Part shown: positions 43,923 through 52,556 of the stretch, in pieces
How the letters are laid out: each line of letters begins with the position of its first letter
Position numbering within the stretch: the first letter of the stretch is position 1
Source of the DNA: JACPDI01 sp035463475
GTDB taxonomy: Bacteria; Acidobacteriota; Vicinamibacteria; Vicinamibacterales; 2-12-FULL-66-21
Assembly: GCA_035463475.1 (NCBI GenBank)
Contig: DATHTE010000136.1
Location: forward strand, 16,339 to 80,338
Length of the DNA stretch: 64,000 nt
Direction: 5' to 3'
Notes under the pieces: model-generated
What the model saw: the letters and a program-made list of their open reading frames with translations, nothing else
Database searches by the model: none
Told to the model about the DNA's origin: nothing
Program-made: the position numbers and the translations under genes

Positions 43923-44440
43923 TCGTAGGAGTCGGCAACATCCTGCTGGCCGATGAAGGGCTGGGCGTGCACGTCGTGCGCGCCCTGCTCTCAGCCGACG
44001 CCGCACTCCCGTCCGAGGTGGATCTTCTCGACGCCGGGACGGCGCTGCTGAGTGTCCTGTCCGAGCTGCCTCGCTACGCGCGCGTGATTGTCGTCGACGC
44101 GATCCGGGCGGGCGGCCGCCCCGGAAGCGTCTATCAGCTGGACCTGCGCGCGGCGCTTCAGGAGCCGAAGCGTCCGCCCGATCAGTACTCGCTGCATCAG
44201 TGCGAGTTGATGGACGCCCTCCTGGTCGCTAGCCGGCTCGAGCTGTTGCCAGGGGAGCTTTTCCTCGTCGGTGCGGAGCCCGCGACATGCGCGCCGGCCA
44301 CGGATTTGTCGCCGGCCCTCGCGCGGGCAGCGGAGCGCATCGTGTCGATGCTCCGCGGGATGGCGGCAACAGGCGCTTCTCCGGATAAGCGCCACACCTC
44401 GTGCGCGAATCGTTGCGAACCTCTGCGGGATTACCCGTGA
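43895..44440 (+). CDS. Hydrogenase maturation endopeptidase (HybD/HyaD family), 181 aa
   Basis: Starts MAAAPDRTLIVGVGN, overlapping the large-subunit end by 28 bases. Motifs GNILLADEGLGVHVV, LLDAGTALL, VVDAIRAGG and LHQCELMDALL contain the Glu, Asp and His that bind nickel in the family. It should cut the C-terminal extension of the large subunit after nickel insertion. The 291 bases that follow, before the FHA operon, hold no tRNA or clear promoter that I can support. Confidence 0.92.
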   Translation: MAAAPDRTLIVGVGNILLADEGLGVHVVRALLSADAALPSEVDLLDAGTALLSVLSELPRYARVIVVDAIRAGGRPGSVYQLDLRAALQEPKRPPDQYSLHQCELMDALLVASRLELLPGELFLVGAEPATCAPATDLSPALARAAERIVSMLRGMAATGASPDKRHTSCANRCEPLRDYP

Positions 44441-44731
44441 ATGGCGCCAAAGGGCTGATACCGGCTCACGAGCGCCGAGCTGCTGAGCTTAGCCGCCGGA
44501 CGGTGCACAATAAAACGGCCGTCGGCTACGATCCAACCGGCGTCCGGCTTCCCGGGCCCCGCGCCGCGACACCGGAACCGGTCGCTCGCAAACCGGCGGT
44601 TTCGCGCGGTCGGGGCGAACGCGCTTCGGCAAGCCGCGGCGAACCCCGACCGGGTGTTTCGTCGTATTAACACACTGAGAGCTCCGGCATCACGTGCCTC
44701 CGCTGTAACGCCGGACGACACCGTCACGCCT

Positions 44732-45601
44732 ATGGCCACGCCTCGCCAAAGTCGGGACCTGGAACCGCCGCACCTTCCCGCACGTGACCTCATCGAGGCA
44801 GTGGTCGAGAACATGCGGCGAAATCTCGAGCCGCTCCGGTACTCGACCCTCGCGCCAAGCCGGTTCGTCGTCTACCTTCACCCCGACGAGTTCTCGCGGA
44901 TCGAGCCGATCATGCCGGTCCTGCGGGCGCAGACGTCGCTCGCGCTCGACGAAGAACTCGCGAAGCTGAACGAGCCATCCCTGCTGCAGCGGTACGCCGG
45001 CACGCTGTTCGGCCCGGCGGTCCCGGTCGAGAACGTCGCGCGCGAGTGGCAGGTGGAGTTCGTGGCCGACGCTGATGACGAGTTGAAGCCGGGTGACATC
45101 CTCGTTCACTCGGAGCTGGCGCTGCCCGGTGGCGAGACGCTCGGGGCGGGGCAGCTCACGCGGCGCATCGAGACGCTGCACGTGGGCCGGAAGACGACGA
45201 CCCGGGAACTGACGGTCACGAAGGCGAGCACCGCCGTCAGCGGGGAGCCGACCGCGAGGCTGCACTACGAAGACGACTCCGGGAAGCACACATTCGTGAT
45301 GGTGCGCGACCCGATCACCGTCGGCCGCGGCGGGCAGGCGCATCGCGTGGATCTGCAACTGGACTCGTCGGTCGACGTCTCGCGCGAGCACCTCCGCATC
45401 CGGCGTGATGCGGCGTCCAACCGCTTCTTCATCACAGACCTGAGCATGCTCGGCACGACCGTGAACGGCCAGGCGGTTCCGCGCGGGTACGAGGAGGTGG
45501 ACGGCACGCGCCGCGAGAACGGCGTCGAGAGCGAGCTGCCCGACGGCGCGCGGATCGCACTGGCCGGCGTCGTTCACATGCAGTTCGAGATCGTGCGCTG
45601 A
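44732..45601 (+). CDS. FHA-domain protein with FhaA-like N-terminal domain, 289 aa
   Basis: I start at MATPRQSRDLEPP; an upstream Met 26 codons earlier is also in frame. The N-terminal part (DLIEAVVENMRRNLEPLRYSTLAPSRFVVYLHPDEF) resembles DUF3662 of mycobacterial FhaA. The FHA domain is at the C-terminus (about 195-285), with ITVGRGG, VSREHLRIRR and LSMLGTTVNG. FHA domains bind phosphothreonine, so it should read marks set by the kinase two genes on. First gene of a five-gene operon; the PP2C gene follows after four bases. Confidence 0.85.
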   Translation: MATPRQSRDLEPPHLPARDLIEAVVENMRRNLEPLRYSTLAPSRFVVYLHPDEFSRIEPIMPVLRAQTSLALDEELAKLNEPSLLQRYAGTLFGPAVPVENVAREWQVEFVADADDELKPGDILVHSELALPGGETLGAGQLTRRIETLHVGRKTTTRELTVTKASTAVSGEPTARLHYEDDSGKHTFVMVRDPITVGRGGQAHRVDLQLDSSVDVSREHLRIRRDAASNRFFITDLSMLGTTVNGQAVPRGYEEVDGTRRENGVESELPDGARIALAGVVHMQFEIVR

Positions 45602-45605
45602 GGCC

Positions 45606-47255
45606 ATGACGGTCACGACCGCGCTGCGCGCTGCCGGCAACACCCATCCCGGACTCCTTCGGGACAGCAACGAGGACCGCTGTCACTACGACCCGGTGCG
45701 CGGCCTGTTCATCGTGGTCGACGGCATGGGCGGCCAGGCCGCGGGGGAGAAGGCGGCCGACATCGCGCTGGCGCGAGTCCGCGATCGGCTCGAGGGCGGC
45801 AACGGCGCCGTCGAGACCCGCATCCGCGAGGCCATCGCGAGCGCCAACAACGAGGTGTACCGCGTCGCGTCGCTGCGCCCCGAGTGGAAGGGCATGGCGT
45901 GCGTGCTGACCGTGGCGGTCATCGACAACGGCGACGCCGTGATCGGGCACGTCGGCGACACGCGCGCGTACAAGCTGCGGCGCGGCACGATCCAGAAGCT
46001 CACGCGCGATCACTCGCCGGTCGGCGAGCGCGAGGACGCGGGAGAGCTGTCCGAAGAGGACGCCATGCGCCACCCGCGGCGCAACGAGGTGTATCGCGAC
46101 GTCGGATCCGAGCCACGCGTCGCGTCCGATCCCGAGTTCATCGACGTCGTCCGCGTGCCGTTCGAGCCCGACGCGGCGCTGCTCCTCTGCAGCGACGGCC
46201 TGACCGACGGCGTGCCCTCGGCCACGATCAAGGCTATCGTCGCGGAGTACGCGGGGCATGCGTACGAGATCGTGCGCGCGCTGATAGAAGCGGCGAATGC
46301 CGCGGGCGGCAAGGACAACGTCACTGTCGTTTACGCAGAAGGCAACCGGTTTGCCGAGGGAGAAGACACACGGGACCTGGGCCGCAGCCGGTTGCCCAGA
46401 GGTCACGACCCGTCCGTATCGGACCCGCCTGTAGCGATGGTCGAGCCTCGCCGCGCCACGCGACGCTGGCGGCTCGTCCTCATCCTGGCGGCGCTCGCCG
46501 TCGCCCTCGCGCTGGCAGGATACTGGACGCGCGACTGGTGGGTCCCGCTGCTGCCTGCAGGAGCGGGTGCGGACCAAACCACCCGGCTGATCGTCACCGC
46601 AAACAGCTCCATTGCCGCAGCCGTGGGTTCCGCGCCTGCGGGCAGCGAGATCCTCGTCGAGCCGGGCGAGTATCGCGAGCAGCTGGTTCTCAAGAGCGGC
46701 GTCAGAATCCGCAGCCGCGTTTCCCGCGGTGCGTCGATTCGCCTGCCGGCAGGCGCTTCGGAGTCGGACGCCGCGGTGCTCGCGATGGACGTCATGGACG
46801 CGGAGCTTTCGGGGTTCCGGATCGTCGGCGACGCTGCCACGCCGCTCGGTACCGGCGTCCTGTTGCGCAATGCCCACGTGGCGCTGGTCGACCTGGAGAT
46901 CAGCGGAGCCCGGACCGCGGCAATCGAGTTCGGGACGAACGCAGGCGGCGCGCTGCTCGCGAGCGAGCTGCGCGACAATCCCGGGCTCGCGGTGCTGGTA
47001 CGCGGCGGCGCCGCGCCACGAATCGCGAACAACGTCTTTGCGCGCAACGCGACAGCCGCGAAGTCCCCCGGATCGCTTGTCGTCGAGGCCGGCGCACAGG
47101 TCGACCTTCGTCACAACGTCTTTCACGGGACGACGGCCGAGGGCGTCCTGCTCCCCGGTGGCGCCCCCGTGTCCGTGTCTGACAACTGGTTCGTCGCCGC
47201 GCCGGATCGCCCTGCCTCGTCGGCGCCGCGTCGCGGTCCGCGAGGGCGGCGATGA
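45606..47255 (+). CDS. PP2C-type Ser/Thr phosphatase with external beta-helix-like domain, 549 aa
   Basis: PP2C domain (1-235) with the metal-binding motifs DSNEDRCH, VVDGMGGQAAGE, LLLCSDGLTDG and GGKDNVTVVY. A single membrane helix lies at about 288-308 (WRLVLILAALAVALALAG). The outer part (about 325-530) has repeats of the right-handed parallel beta-helix type (GVLLRNAHVALVDLEISG, APRIANNVFARN, VDLRHNVFHG), similar to NosD or pectate-lyase folds. It reverses kinase action in the cytoplasm and may bind wall polymer outside. Its stop overlaps the kinase ATG (ATGA). Confidence 0.88.
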   Translation: MTVTTALRAAGNTHPGLLRDSNEDRCHYDPVRGLFIVVDGMGGQAAGEKAADIALARVRDRLEGGNGAVETRIREAIASANNEVYRVASLRPEWKGMACVLTVAVIDNGDAVIGHVGDTRAYKLRRGTIQKLTRDHSPVGEREDAGELSEEDAMRHPRRNEVYRDVGSEPRVASDPEFIDVVRVPFEPDAALLLCSDGLTDGVPSATIKAIVAEYAGHAYEIVRALIEAANAAGGKDNVTVVYAEGNRFAEGEDTRDLGRSRLPRGHDPSVSDPPVAMVEPRRATRRWRLVLILAALAVALALAGYWTRDWWVPLLPAGAGADQTTRLIVTANSSIAAAVGSAPAGSEILVEPGEYREQLVLKSGVRIRSRVSRGASIRLPAGASESDAAVLAMDVMDAELSGFRIVGDAATPLGTGVLLRNAHVALVDLEISGARTAAIEFGTNAGGALLASELRDNPGLAVLVRGGAAPRIANNVFARNATAAKSPGSLVVEAGAQVDLRHNVFHGTTAEGVLLPGGAPVSVSDNWFVAAPDRPASSAPRRGPRGRR

Positions 47256-49168
47256 CGACCGTCTTCAAGCACGTGGGCCCCTACGACATCGTCGAGGAGA
47301 TCGGCCGTGGCGGCATGGCCGCCGTGTTCCTGGCGGAGGACACGAGGACGCGCCAGAAGGTCGCGCTGAAGCTCGTGCCGCTGCGAGAGGCGGGAGAGGG
47401 ACGCCAGATCCTCGACGCCGAGCGATGGGGCGCACGGCTCCAGGCCAGCCTCTGCGCCGAGTGCACACTCGTGCCGCGGGTGTTCGAGGAGGGCGACATC
47501 CCCCCGTACTACTTCATCGCGATGGAGTACGTAGAGGGCGAGAACCTGTCCGACATCATCGCGCGCGGGCCGTCGGCTCCCGCCGACGCAGTCGCGATCG
47601 GCACACAGCTGTGCCGCTTCCTCCAGGCCGCGCATCGTTTGGAGACCACGATCGACGGCCAGCCGTTCCGCTCGCTGCTGCACGGCGACCTGAAGCCTGG
47701 CAACGTGCGTGTGAAGGCCGATGGCGAGATCAAGGTGCTGGATTTCGGCATTGCGAAGGCGCTGTCGCTCTCGCGGAAGGTGACCCGCAACGACTTCGGG
47801 AGCATGCCGTACATGTCTCCCGAGCGCTTGGACAGCGACGAGCCGAAGGTGGATGCGCAGGCTGACCTGTGGGCGCTGGGTGTCATCCTGTACGAGCTGC
47901 TGAGCGGCGCGCCCCCGTTCCACTCGAGGGACTCGGCCGGCCTCGAACGGCAGATCAAGGGCGGGTACGGCGCGCGGCCGCTGAACGGGACCGTTCCGCA
48001 GGGCCTCCGGGCCATCACGGCGAAGCTGCTCGCGCCCGCCCTTGACGAACGCTACCCGTCTGCGGCGGAGGTGCTCGAGGATCTCCAACGGTTTGCCGCG
48101 GGTAGCGAGACGCAGGCCGAGACTGCCGGATTTCCCACGCGGCTCCTCGACGCGCCGACACGCCGAACGCGGCCGGCCGGTGAGGACGATGAGGCCGCCA
48201 CGAGGCGGACACGGCCGGAGCGGCAGCCCGCCGCGGCAGTGTACGTGCCCCCGCCTCCGCGGCCGCGCCAGCCGATTCGCTGGCCGCGATTGCGCACGGT
48301 TCTGACCGTCATCGCGCTCCTGCTCGTCGCCAACGAGTGGTCGGTCGGCTTTGCCGCAAAGCGCGTGGGCGCCGCGGCGACCACGCAGACACTCGACGAG
48401 CTCGGTGGCGCGTGGGACGACTACCAGAGCCTGTCGCGGCGCAGCTATCTCCGCATCGGCGTGATCGGCCTGGAGCGCACGATGCGCGCCCGCGTGCGCC
48501 AGTTGACCGACGAGGTGATCGCCAACTATCGCAGCCGGGTACCCTCGGTGCGCGAGCGCCAGTGGCTTGCCGCTCAGACACACTTGCAGCAGGCGCTGAC
48601 GCTGTCGCCGGGTGACCGGCGGCTCCGTGCGGCGCTGCGTTACTGCGAGGGACATCTCGACCGCATCAACGGTGAGGCGGAGAAGCATCGCCGCAACGCG
48701 ACGCTCGCGAACCGTCACTTCAACGATGCGATCTCAGCGTTCAGGGAGGCGGCGGAGCTGCGGGCCGACTGGCCGGATCCCTTCCTCGGTCTGGCCCGCA
48801 CGTTCATCTACGGTCTCGAGGACGTCGAGCGCGCCGCCGACGCGATGAAGCAGGCCGAGCGGCGCGGCTACACCATCGGCGAGCGGGAGGCCGCGCAACT
48901 CGGGGATGGCTATCGCATCCGCGGCGAGAACCTGAGGAAAACGGCCCAACAGCTCGCCGGGATGCCGCAGGAGGAAGAGTACCTGCAGCGTGCCACGACC
49001 GCGTACGGGGAAGCGATGTCGCAGTACGAACGCATCTCCGGATTCCCCGGCGTCGCAACCAACCTGCGCAGGACCCGGCGCGCGCTGAACGAGATCGAGC
49101 GCCGGCGCGCCGAGCTCTCGACGCCGAAAGTTGAGGGCGCCTTCGCCCCGGGCCCGTCATGGGAGTGA
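47252..49168 (+). CDS. Ser/Thr kinase with membrane helix and TPR-like external region, 638 aa
   Basis: Kinase domain at 9-280 (EIGRGGMAAVFLAED, VALKLVPL, LLHGDLKPGNV, VLDFGIAKA, SMPYMSPERL). The catalytic loop reads HGD instead of HRD, but the catalytic Asp, Lys and DFG are present, so it is probably active and may not need activation-loop phosphorylation (inference from RD/non-RD kinases). One membrane helix at about 348-366, then an alpha-helical TPR-like region to the end. In this operon it takes the place of PknA/PknB of Actinobacteria, but lacks PASTA domains. It overlaps the next gene by 10 bases. Confidence 0.9.
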   Translation: MTTVFKHVGPYDIVEEIGRGGMAAVFLAEDTRTRQKVALKLVPLREAGEGRQILDAERWGARLQASLCAECTLVPRVFEEGDIPPYYFIAMEYVEGENLSDIIARGPSAPADAVAIGTQLCRFLQAAHRLETTIDGQPFRSLLHGDLKPGNVRVKADGEIKVLDFGIAKALSLSRKVTRNDFGSMPYMSPERLDSDEPKVDAQADLWALGVILYELLSGAPPFHSRDSAGLERQIKGGYGARPLNGTVPQGLRAITAKLLAPALDERYPSAAEVLEDLQRFAAGSETQAETAGFPTRLLDAPTRRTRPAGEDDEAATRRTRPERQPAAAVYVPPPPRPRQPIRWPRLRTVLTVIALLLVANEWSVGFAAKRVGAAATTQTLDELGGAWDDYQSLSRRSYLRIGVIGLERTMRARVRQLTDEVIANYRSRVPSVRERQWLAAQTHLQQALTLSPGDRRLRAALRYCEGHLDRINGEAEKHRRNATLANRHFNDAISAFREAAELRADWPDPFLGLARTFIYGLEDVERAADAMKQAERRGYTIGEREAAQLGDGYRIRGENLRKTAQQLAGMPQEEEYLQRATTAYGEAMSQYERISGFPGVATNLRRTRRALNEIERRRAELSTPKVEGAFAPGPSWE

Positions 49169-52100
49169 GCTACACGACGGCCGCGGAGCGTGACCTGCGC
49201 CGGACTCGCGACGCGCGCTGGCGATTCGGACACCTCGACGCGGCACTGGCTGGCGTATCCCTTTTTGCGATCATCCTGCTGATCGCCACCTACCACGGAC
49301 GCTTCCGGGCGCTCGAACACGGCGCCCGCGGCGCGGCGGCTGTTTCCGTTCACCTGAATCAGGTGTCCGACGCCGTGACCCTCGAACCCGTGCTGGCGCC
49401 GTTGTTCGAGACCGCGGGCGACAGCCGTCTCGCGGCACGCGAGCTGTTCGCCTTCCTGGTGCAGGACGGGGGCGGGCGCCGCACGCTCAAAAGCGTGCGC
49501 GCGCTGGCCCAGGCGCGCGTGACGGCAGAGACGATCGATCGCTCGCCGGGTGCACTGGCATACCGGGCGCGGCTGGCGGCCGACCGCCAGCGCGCCGTGA
49601 ACACCAGGCAGCCCGCGCCCGATTCCGTGCCGCTGCTGGACGGAGCCGAGATGGCCCAGCTCCGGCTGTCGCTTCGCGTGCGCGATCGCTCTGACGTTCG
49701 TCGCGCGCTCGTCCTCTGGGGTGCGCTGTACGTGATCGCCTTTCACATGCTGCCGCTCGTCTGGCGGGCTCGCGGGATCGATGGCGACCGCCTGCTGTTG
49801 ACGATCGCACACGCGCTCACGGTCGTCGGCCTCGCGCTGATGGTGAGCCGGATCGATCCGCTGCGGGACGAACTGCTGTTCATCCGCTTCGCGCAGGGGG
49901 TTGTGATCGGCCTCTCCATCGCTGCCGCTCTTTCCCTCATCGCGCTGCCACGGCTCGCGCTGCACGACTTCAGCTATCTGCCCCTCCTCGCCGCGGTGCT
50001 CCTCTCTGTGGTGTTGTTCGTGTTCGGCGATGGGCCTGGCGGCAGTCGTGCGAAGGTGAACCTCGGGCCCATCCAGCCGACCGAGGCCATCCGCATCCTG
50101 CTGGCGCTGTTTCTCGCGGGGTACTTCGCGCGGAACTGGGAACTCCTGCGCGCGGTTCGTGTGGAATCACTGCGCGGCGTGCGGCTTCCACTACGCCTCA
50201 GCCTGCCGAGCGCGCGATACGCCGCGCCCGTGCTGGCGGGCGTTGGCGTGGCGGTGGGCTTCTTCTTCCTCCAGCGAGATCTGGGCCCGGCGCTGATCCT
50301 CGCGCTGGTGTTCCTCGCGGCGTACGCGGTCGCGCGCGGGACCGTCGGTCTGGCGATCGCCGGCCTCGTGCTGCTGACGGCAGGGTTCTACGCGGGTTAC
50401 CGTCTCGGGATTTCGCCTACACTCGCCGACCGGGTGCGCATGTGGGAGTCGCCGTGGGACAACATCGCTCGGGGCGGCGACCAGGTAGCGCATGCCTACT
50501 GGGCCCTCGCCTCGGGAGGCGCGACCGGCAGCGGACCGGGCCTCGGCGACACGCGCTATGTGCCCGCAGGCCACACGGACCTCATTCTCGCCGCTGCCGG
50601 TGAGGAACTTGGCGCCATCGGCGTGCTCGCGCTCGCCGTGCTGTACGGCGCGCTCGTCTGGCGCGCCGGATCGGACGCGAGGAAGAGCCGTTCGGACTAC
50701 GGCTTCTTTCTCGGGTTGGTCCTGATGCTCTTCTTCGCGGTGCCGGTGCTGTGGATGGCCGCGGGCATTCTCGGCCTGGCGCCGCTCACGGGAGTCGTGA
50801 CGCCATTCCTCAGCTATGGCGGGTCCGCCATGGTTGCCAATTTCGTCGCGCTCGCGCTGCTCGCGGGCATCCGGTCGGAGGCGGCCGCGCCGGCCGACAC
50901 TGACGTCCTGCGCCGGCCCGTTCGCGTGATCGCCGCCCTGTGCGGCGTGGCAGGCGTCGCCGTCACGATGGCTGCGTTGCGCGTCCAGACCATGAGGGCC
51001 GACGATTACGCGGTGCGGCCGCAGTTGGGCCTGCAAGCCGACGGCGCTCGGCGCTACCAGTACAACCCGCGCCTGCTCGACGTCGCGCGCCGCGTCCCGC
51101 GCGGGACGATCTTCGATCGCAACGGCCTGCCGCTCGCGACTGACGATGGCACCGTGTTGCGGGAGGCGGCGGCGGCCTACCGCAGGATTGGCGTCGCCGT
51201 GAAGTCGGAGTGCGCCGACGCTGACGCGCGCTGCTACCCACTCGGTGGCCGAGCGTACCACCTGCTGGGCGACGCGCGATCGCGGGTGAACTGGAGCGCG
51301 AGCAACAGCTCCTACGTGGAGCGGGACAGCGAAGCGCGTCTCCGCGGATACGACGACCACCAGATGCCGGTGCACACGACGAACGGCGACGGCGTGGGCT
51401 CCTGGACCGTGCGGCGTGATTACAGCGAGCTGCTGCCGCTGCTGCGGCACCGCTACGATCCGGAGCATCGTGCGGTGAAGGCATTCCTCGCGCGGCGCCG
51501 GGACGTCCGCCTGACGATCGATGCCCCCTTGCAGGTAAAGGTCGCGGCGATCGTCGCGAACGCCGCGCGGCGGTCCTCGACCGGACGGGCGGCCGCCGTC
51601 GTGCTCGATGCGGACACCGGGGAGATCAGAGCCGCGGTGAGCTATCCCTGGCCTTCCGACGAGACGTTCAGGCGCGGCGCGCGGCGCGGTGGAGACGTTC
51701 CTGACGCGTGGCTCGACCGGGCCCGCTACGGTCTCTATCCACCCGGATCCACGTTCAAGCTGATCACGACGGCTGCCGCGCTGCTCGAGCCGTCGGCGAG
51801 GAACAGCACGTTCACCTGCACGCGGCTGCCCGACGAACGCGTTGGCGCGCGCATCCCCGGCTGGGCGCGGCCGGTCCGCGACGACGTGCTGGAACGGACA
51901 CCGCACGGGACGATTGGCCTCGAGCGCGCGCTCGTGATCTCGTGCAACGCGTATTTCGCACAGCTCGCCGTGCAGTTGGGGCCCGTCCCTCTCCTCCGCA
52001 CCGCCGCGCGGGTCGATGTGTCGCTCGCGCGGGGCAACGACCCGAAACGGCTCCGCAACACGCTGCCTCACGCGGGTTACGGACAGGGAGAGGTGCTCGC

Positions 52101-52497
52101 CTCTCCGATGCGGATGGCGCTCGTGGCGGCCGCAATCGCGTCAGGCGGGGCGCTGCGGGAGGCGCATCTCGAGCCCGGGCAGCCGACGGGAGCACCGCGT
52201 GTATTCCTGCCCGCGGACTCGGCGCGTGAGCTGGGCGCGTGGATGCGCCGCGTCGTGGTCGAGGGGACCGGGCGCAGCCTGAGCGGGCACCCCATCGCGA
52301 TTGCGGGCAAAACCGGAACCGCCGAGATCGCCGGCGCGCCATCACACGCCTGGTTCGTGGGCTACGCGCCGGCTGATCGCCCCGGGCGCATTGCGTTCGC
52401 CGTCGTGGTGGAGAATGCCGGGTACGGCGGCCGCGCCGCCGCGCCCGCGGCCGGCGAGATTGTGTCTGCGGCGGCCGCCACCGGGCTCCTTCGCTGA
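49159..52497 (+). CDS. Fused SEDS glycosyltransferase (RodA/FtsW) and class B penicillin-binding protein, 1112 aa
   Basis: Residues about 1-200 hold a first helix and a periplasmic stretch, about 200-580 the SEDS polymerase with HTDLILAAAGEELG (Asp474, the region of the catalytic Asp in RodA/FtsW) and TPFLSYGGSAMVANF. A class B PBP follows: RGTIFDRNGLPLATD near residue 650, SxxK in PPGSTFK (Ser864), SxN in ISCNAYFAQ (Ser928) and KTG in AGKTGTAE (Lys1051). It should polymerise and cross-link peptidoglycan as one chain. In other bacteria these are two interacting proteins (RodA-PBP2, FtsW-FtsI). The gene sits between kinase and FHA genes, like rodA-pbpA in Actinobacteria. Confidence 0.92.
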   Translation: MGVSYTTAAERDLRRTRDARWRFGHLDAALAGVSLFAIILLIATYHGRFRALEHGARGAAAVSVHLNQVSDAVTLEPVLAPLFETAGDSRLAARELFAFLVQDGGGRRTLKSVRALAQARVTAETIDRSPGALAYRARLAADRQRAVNTRQPAPDSVPLLDGAEMAQLRLSLRVRDRSDVRRALVLWGALYVIAFHMLPLVWRARGIDGDRLLLTIAHALTVVGLALMVSRIDPLRDELLFIRFAQGVVIGLSIAAALSLIALPRLALHDFSYLPLLAAVLLSVVLFVFGDGPGGSRAKVNLGPIQPTEAIRILLALFLAGYFARNWELLRAVRVESLRGVRLPLRLSLPSARYAAPVLAGVGVAVGFFFLQRDLGPALILALVFLAAYAVARGTVGLAIAGLVLLTAGFYAGYRLGISPTLADRVRMWESPWDNIARGGDQVAHAYWALASGGATGSGPGLGDTRYVPAGHTDLILAAAGEELGAIGVLALAVLYGALVWRAGSDARKSRSDYGFFLGLVLMLFFAVPVLWMAAGILGLAPLTGVVTPFLSYGGSAMVANFVALALLAGIRSEAAAPADTDVLRRPVRVIAALCGVAGVAVTMAALRVQTMRADDYAVRPQLGLQADGARRYQYNPRLLDVARRVPRGTIFDRNGLPLATDDGTVLREAAAAYRRIGVAVKSECADADARCYPLGGRAYHLLGDARSRVNWSASNSSYVERDSEARLRGYDDHQMPVHTTNGDGVGSWTVRRDYSELLPLLRHRYDPEHRAVKAFLARRRDVRLTIDAPLQVKVAAIVANAARRSSTGRAAAVVLDADTGEIRAAVSYPWPSDETFRRGARRGGDVPDAWLDRARYGLYPPGSTFKLITTAAALLEPSARNSTFTCTRLPDERVGARIPGWARPVRDDVLERTPHGTIGLERALVISCNAYFAQLAVQLGPVPLLRTAARVDVSLARGNDPKRLRNTLPHAGYGQGEVLASPMRMALVAAAIASGGALREAHLEPGQPTGAPRVFLPADSARELGAWMRRVVVEGTGRSLSGHPIAIAGKTGTAEIAGAPSHAWFVGYAPADRPGRIAFAVVVENAGYGGRAAAPAAGEIVSAAAATGLLR

Positions 52498-52556
52498 ACT
52501 GCTTCTCCCGGCTCGCCTGCGAGCAGCACGGGAGAAGCCCGCTTGAGAGAGCGACT

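Noticed and set aside
44441..44731. tRNA or promoter between the hydrogenase protease gene and the FHA operon
   Set aside because: No cloverleaf can be drawn and -10-like hexamers (TACGAT, GTATTA) lack a matching -35.
50191..52071. 626-codon minus-strand frame opposite the SEDS-PBP gene
   Set aside because: GC-driven shadow with no signal, membrane helix or motif; the sense strand carries all transpeptidase motifs.
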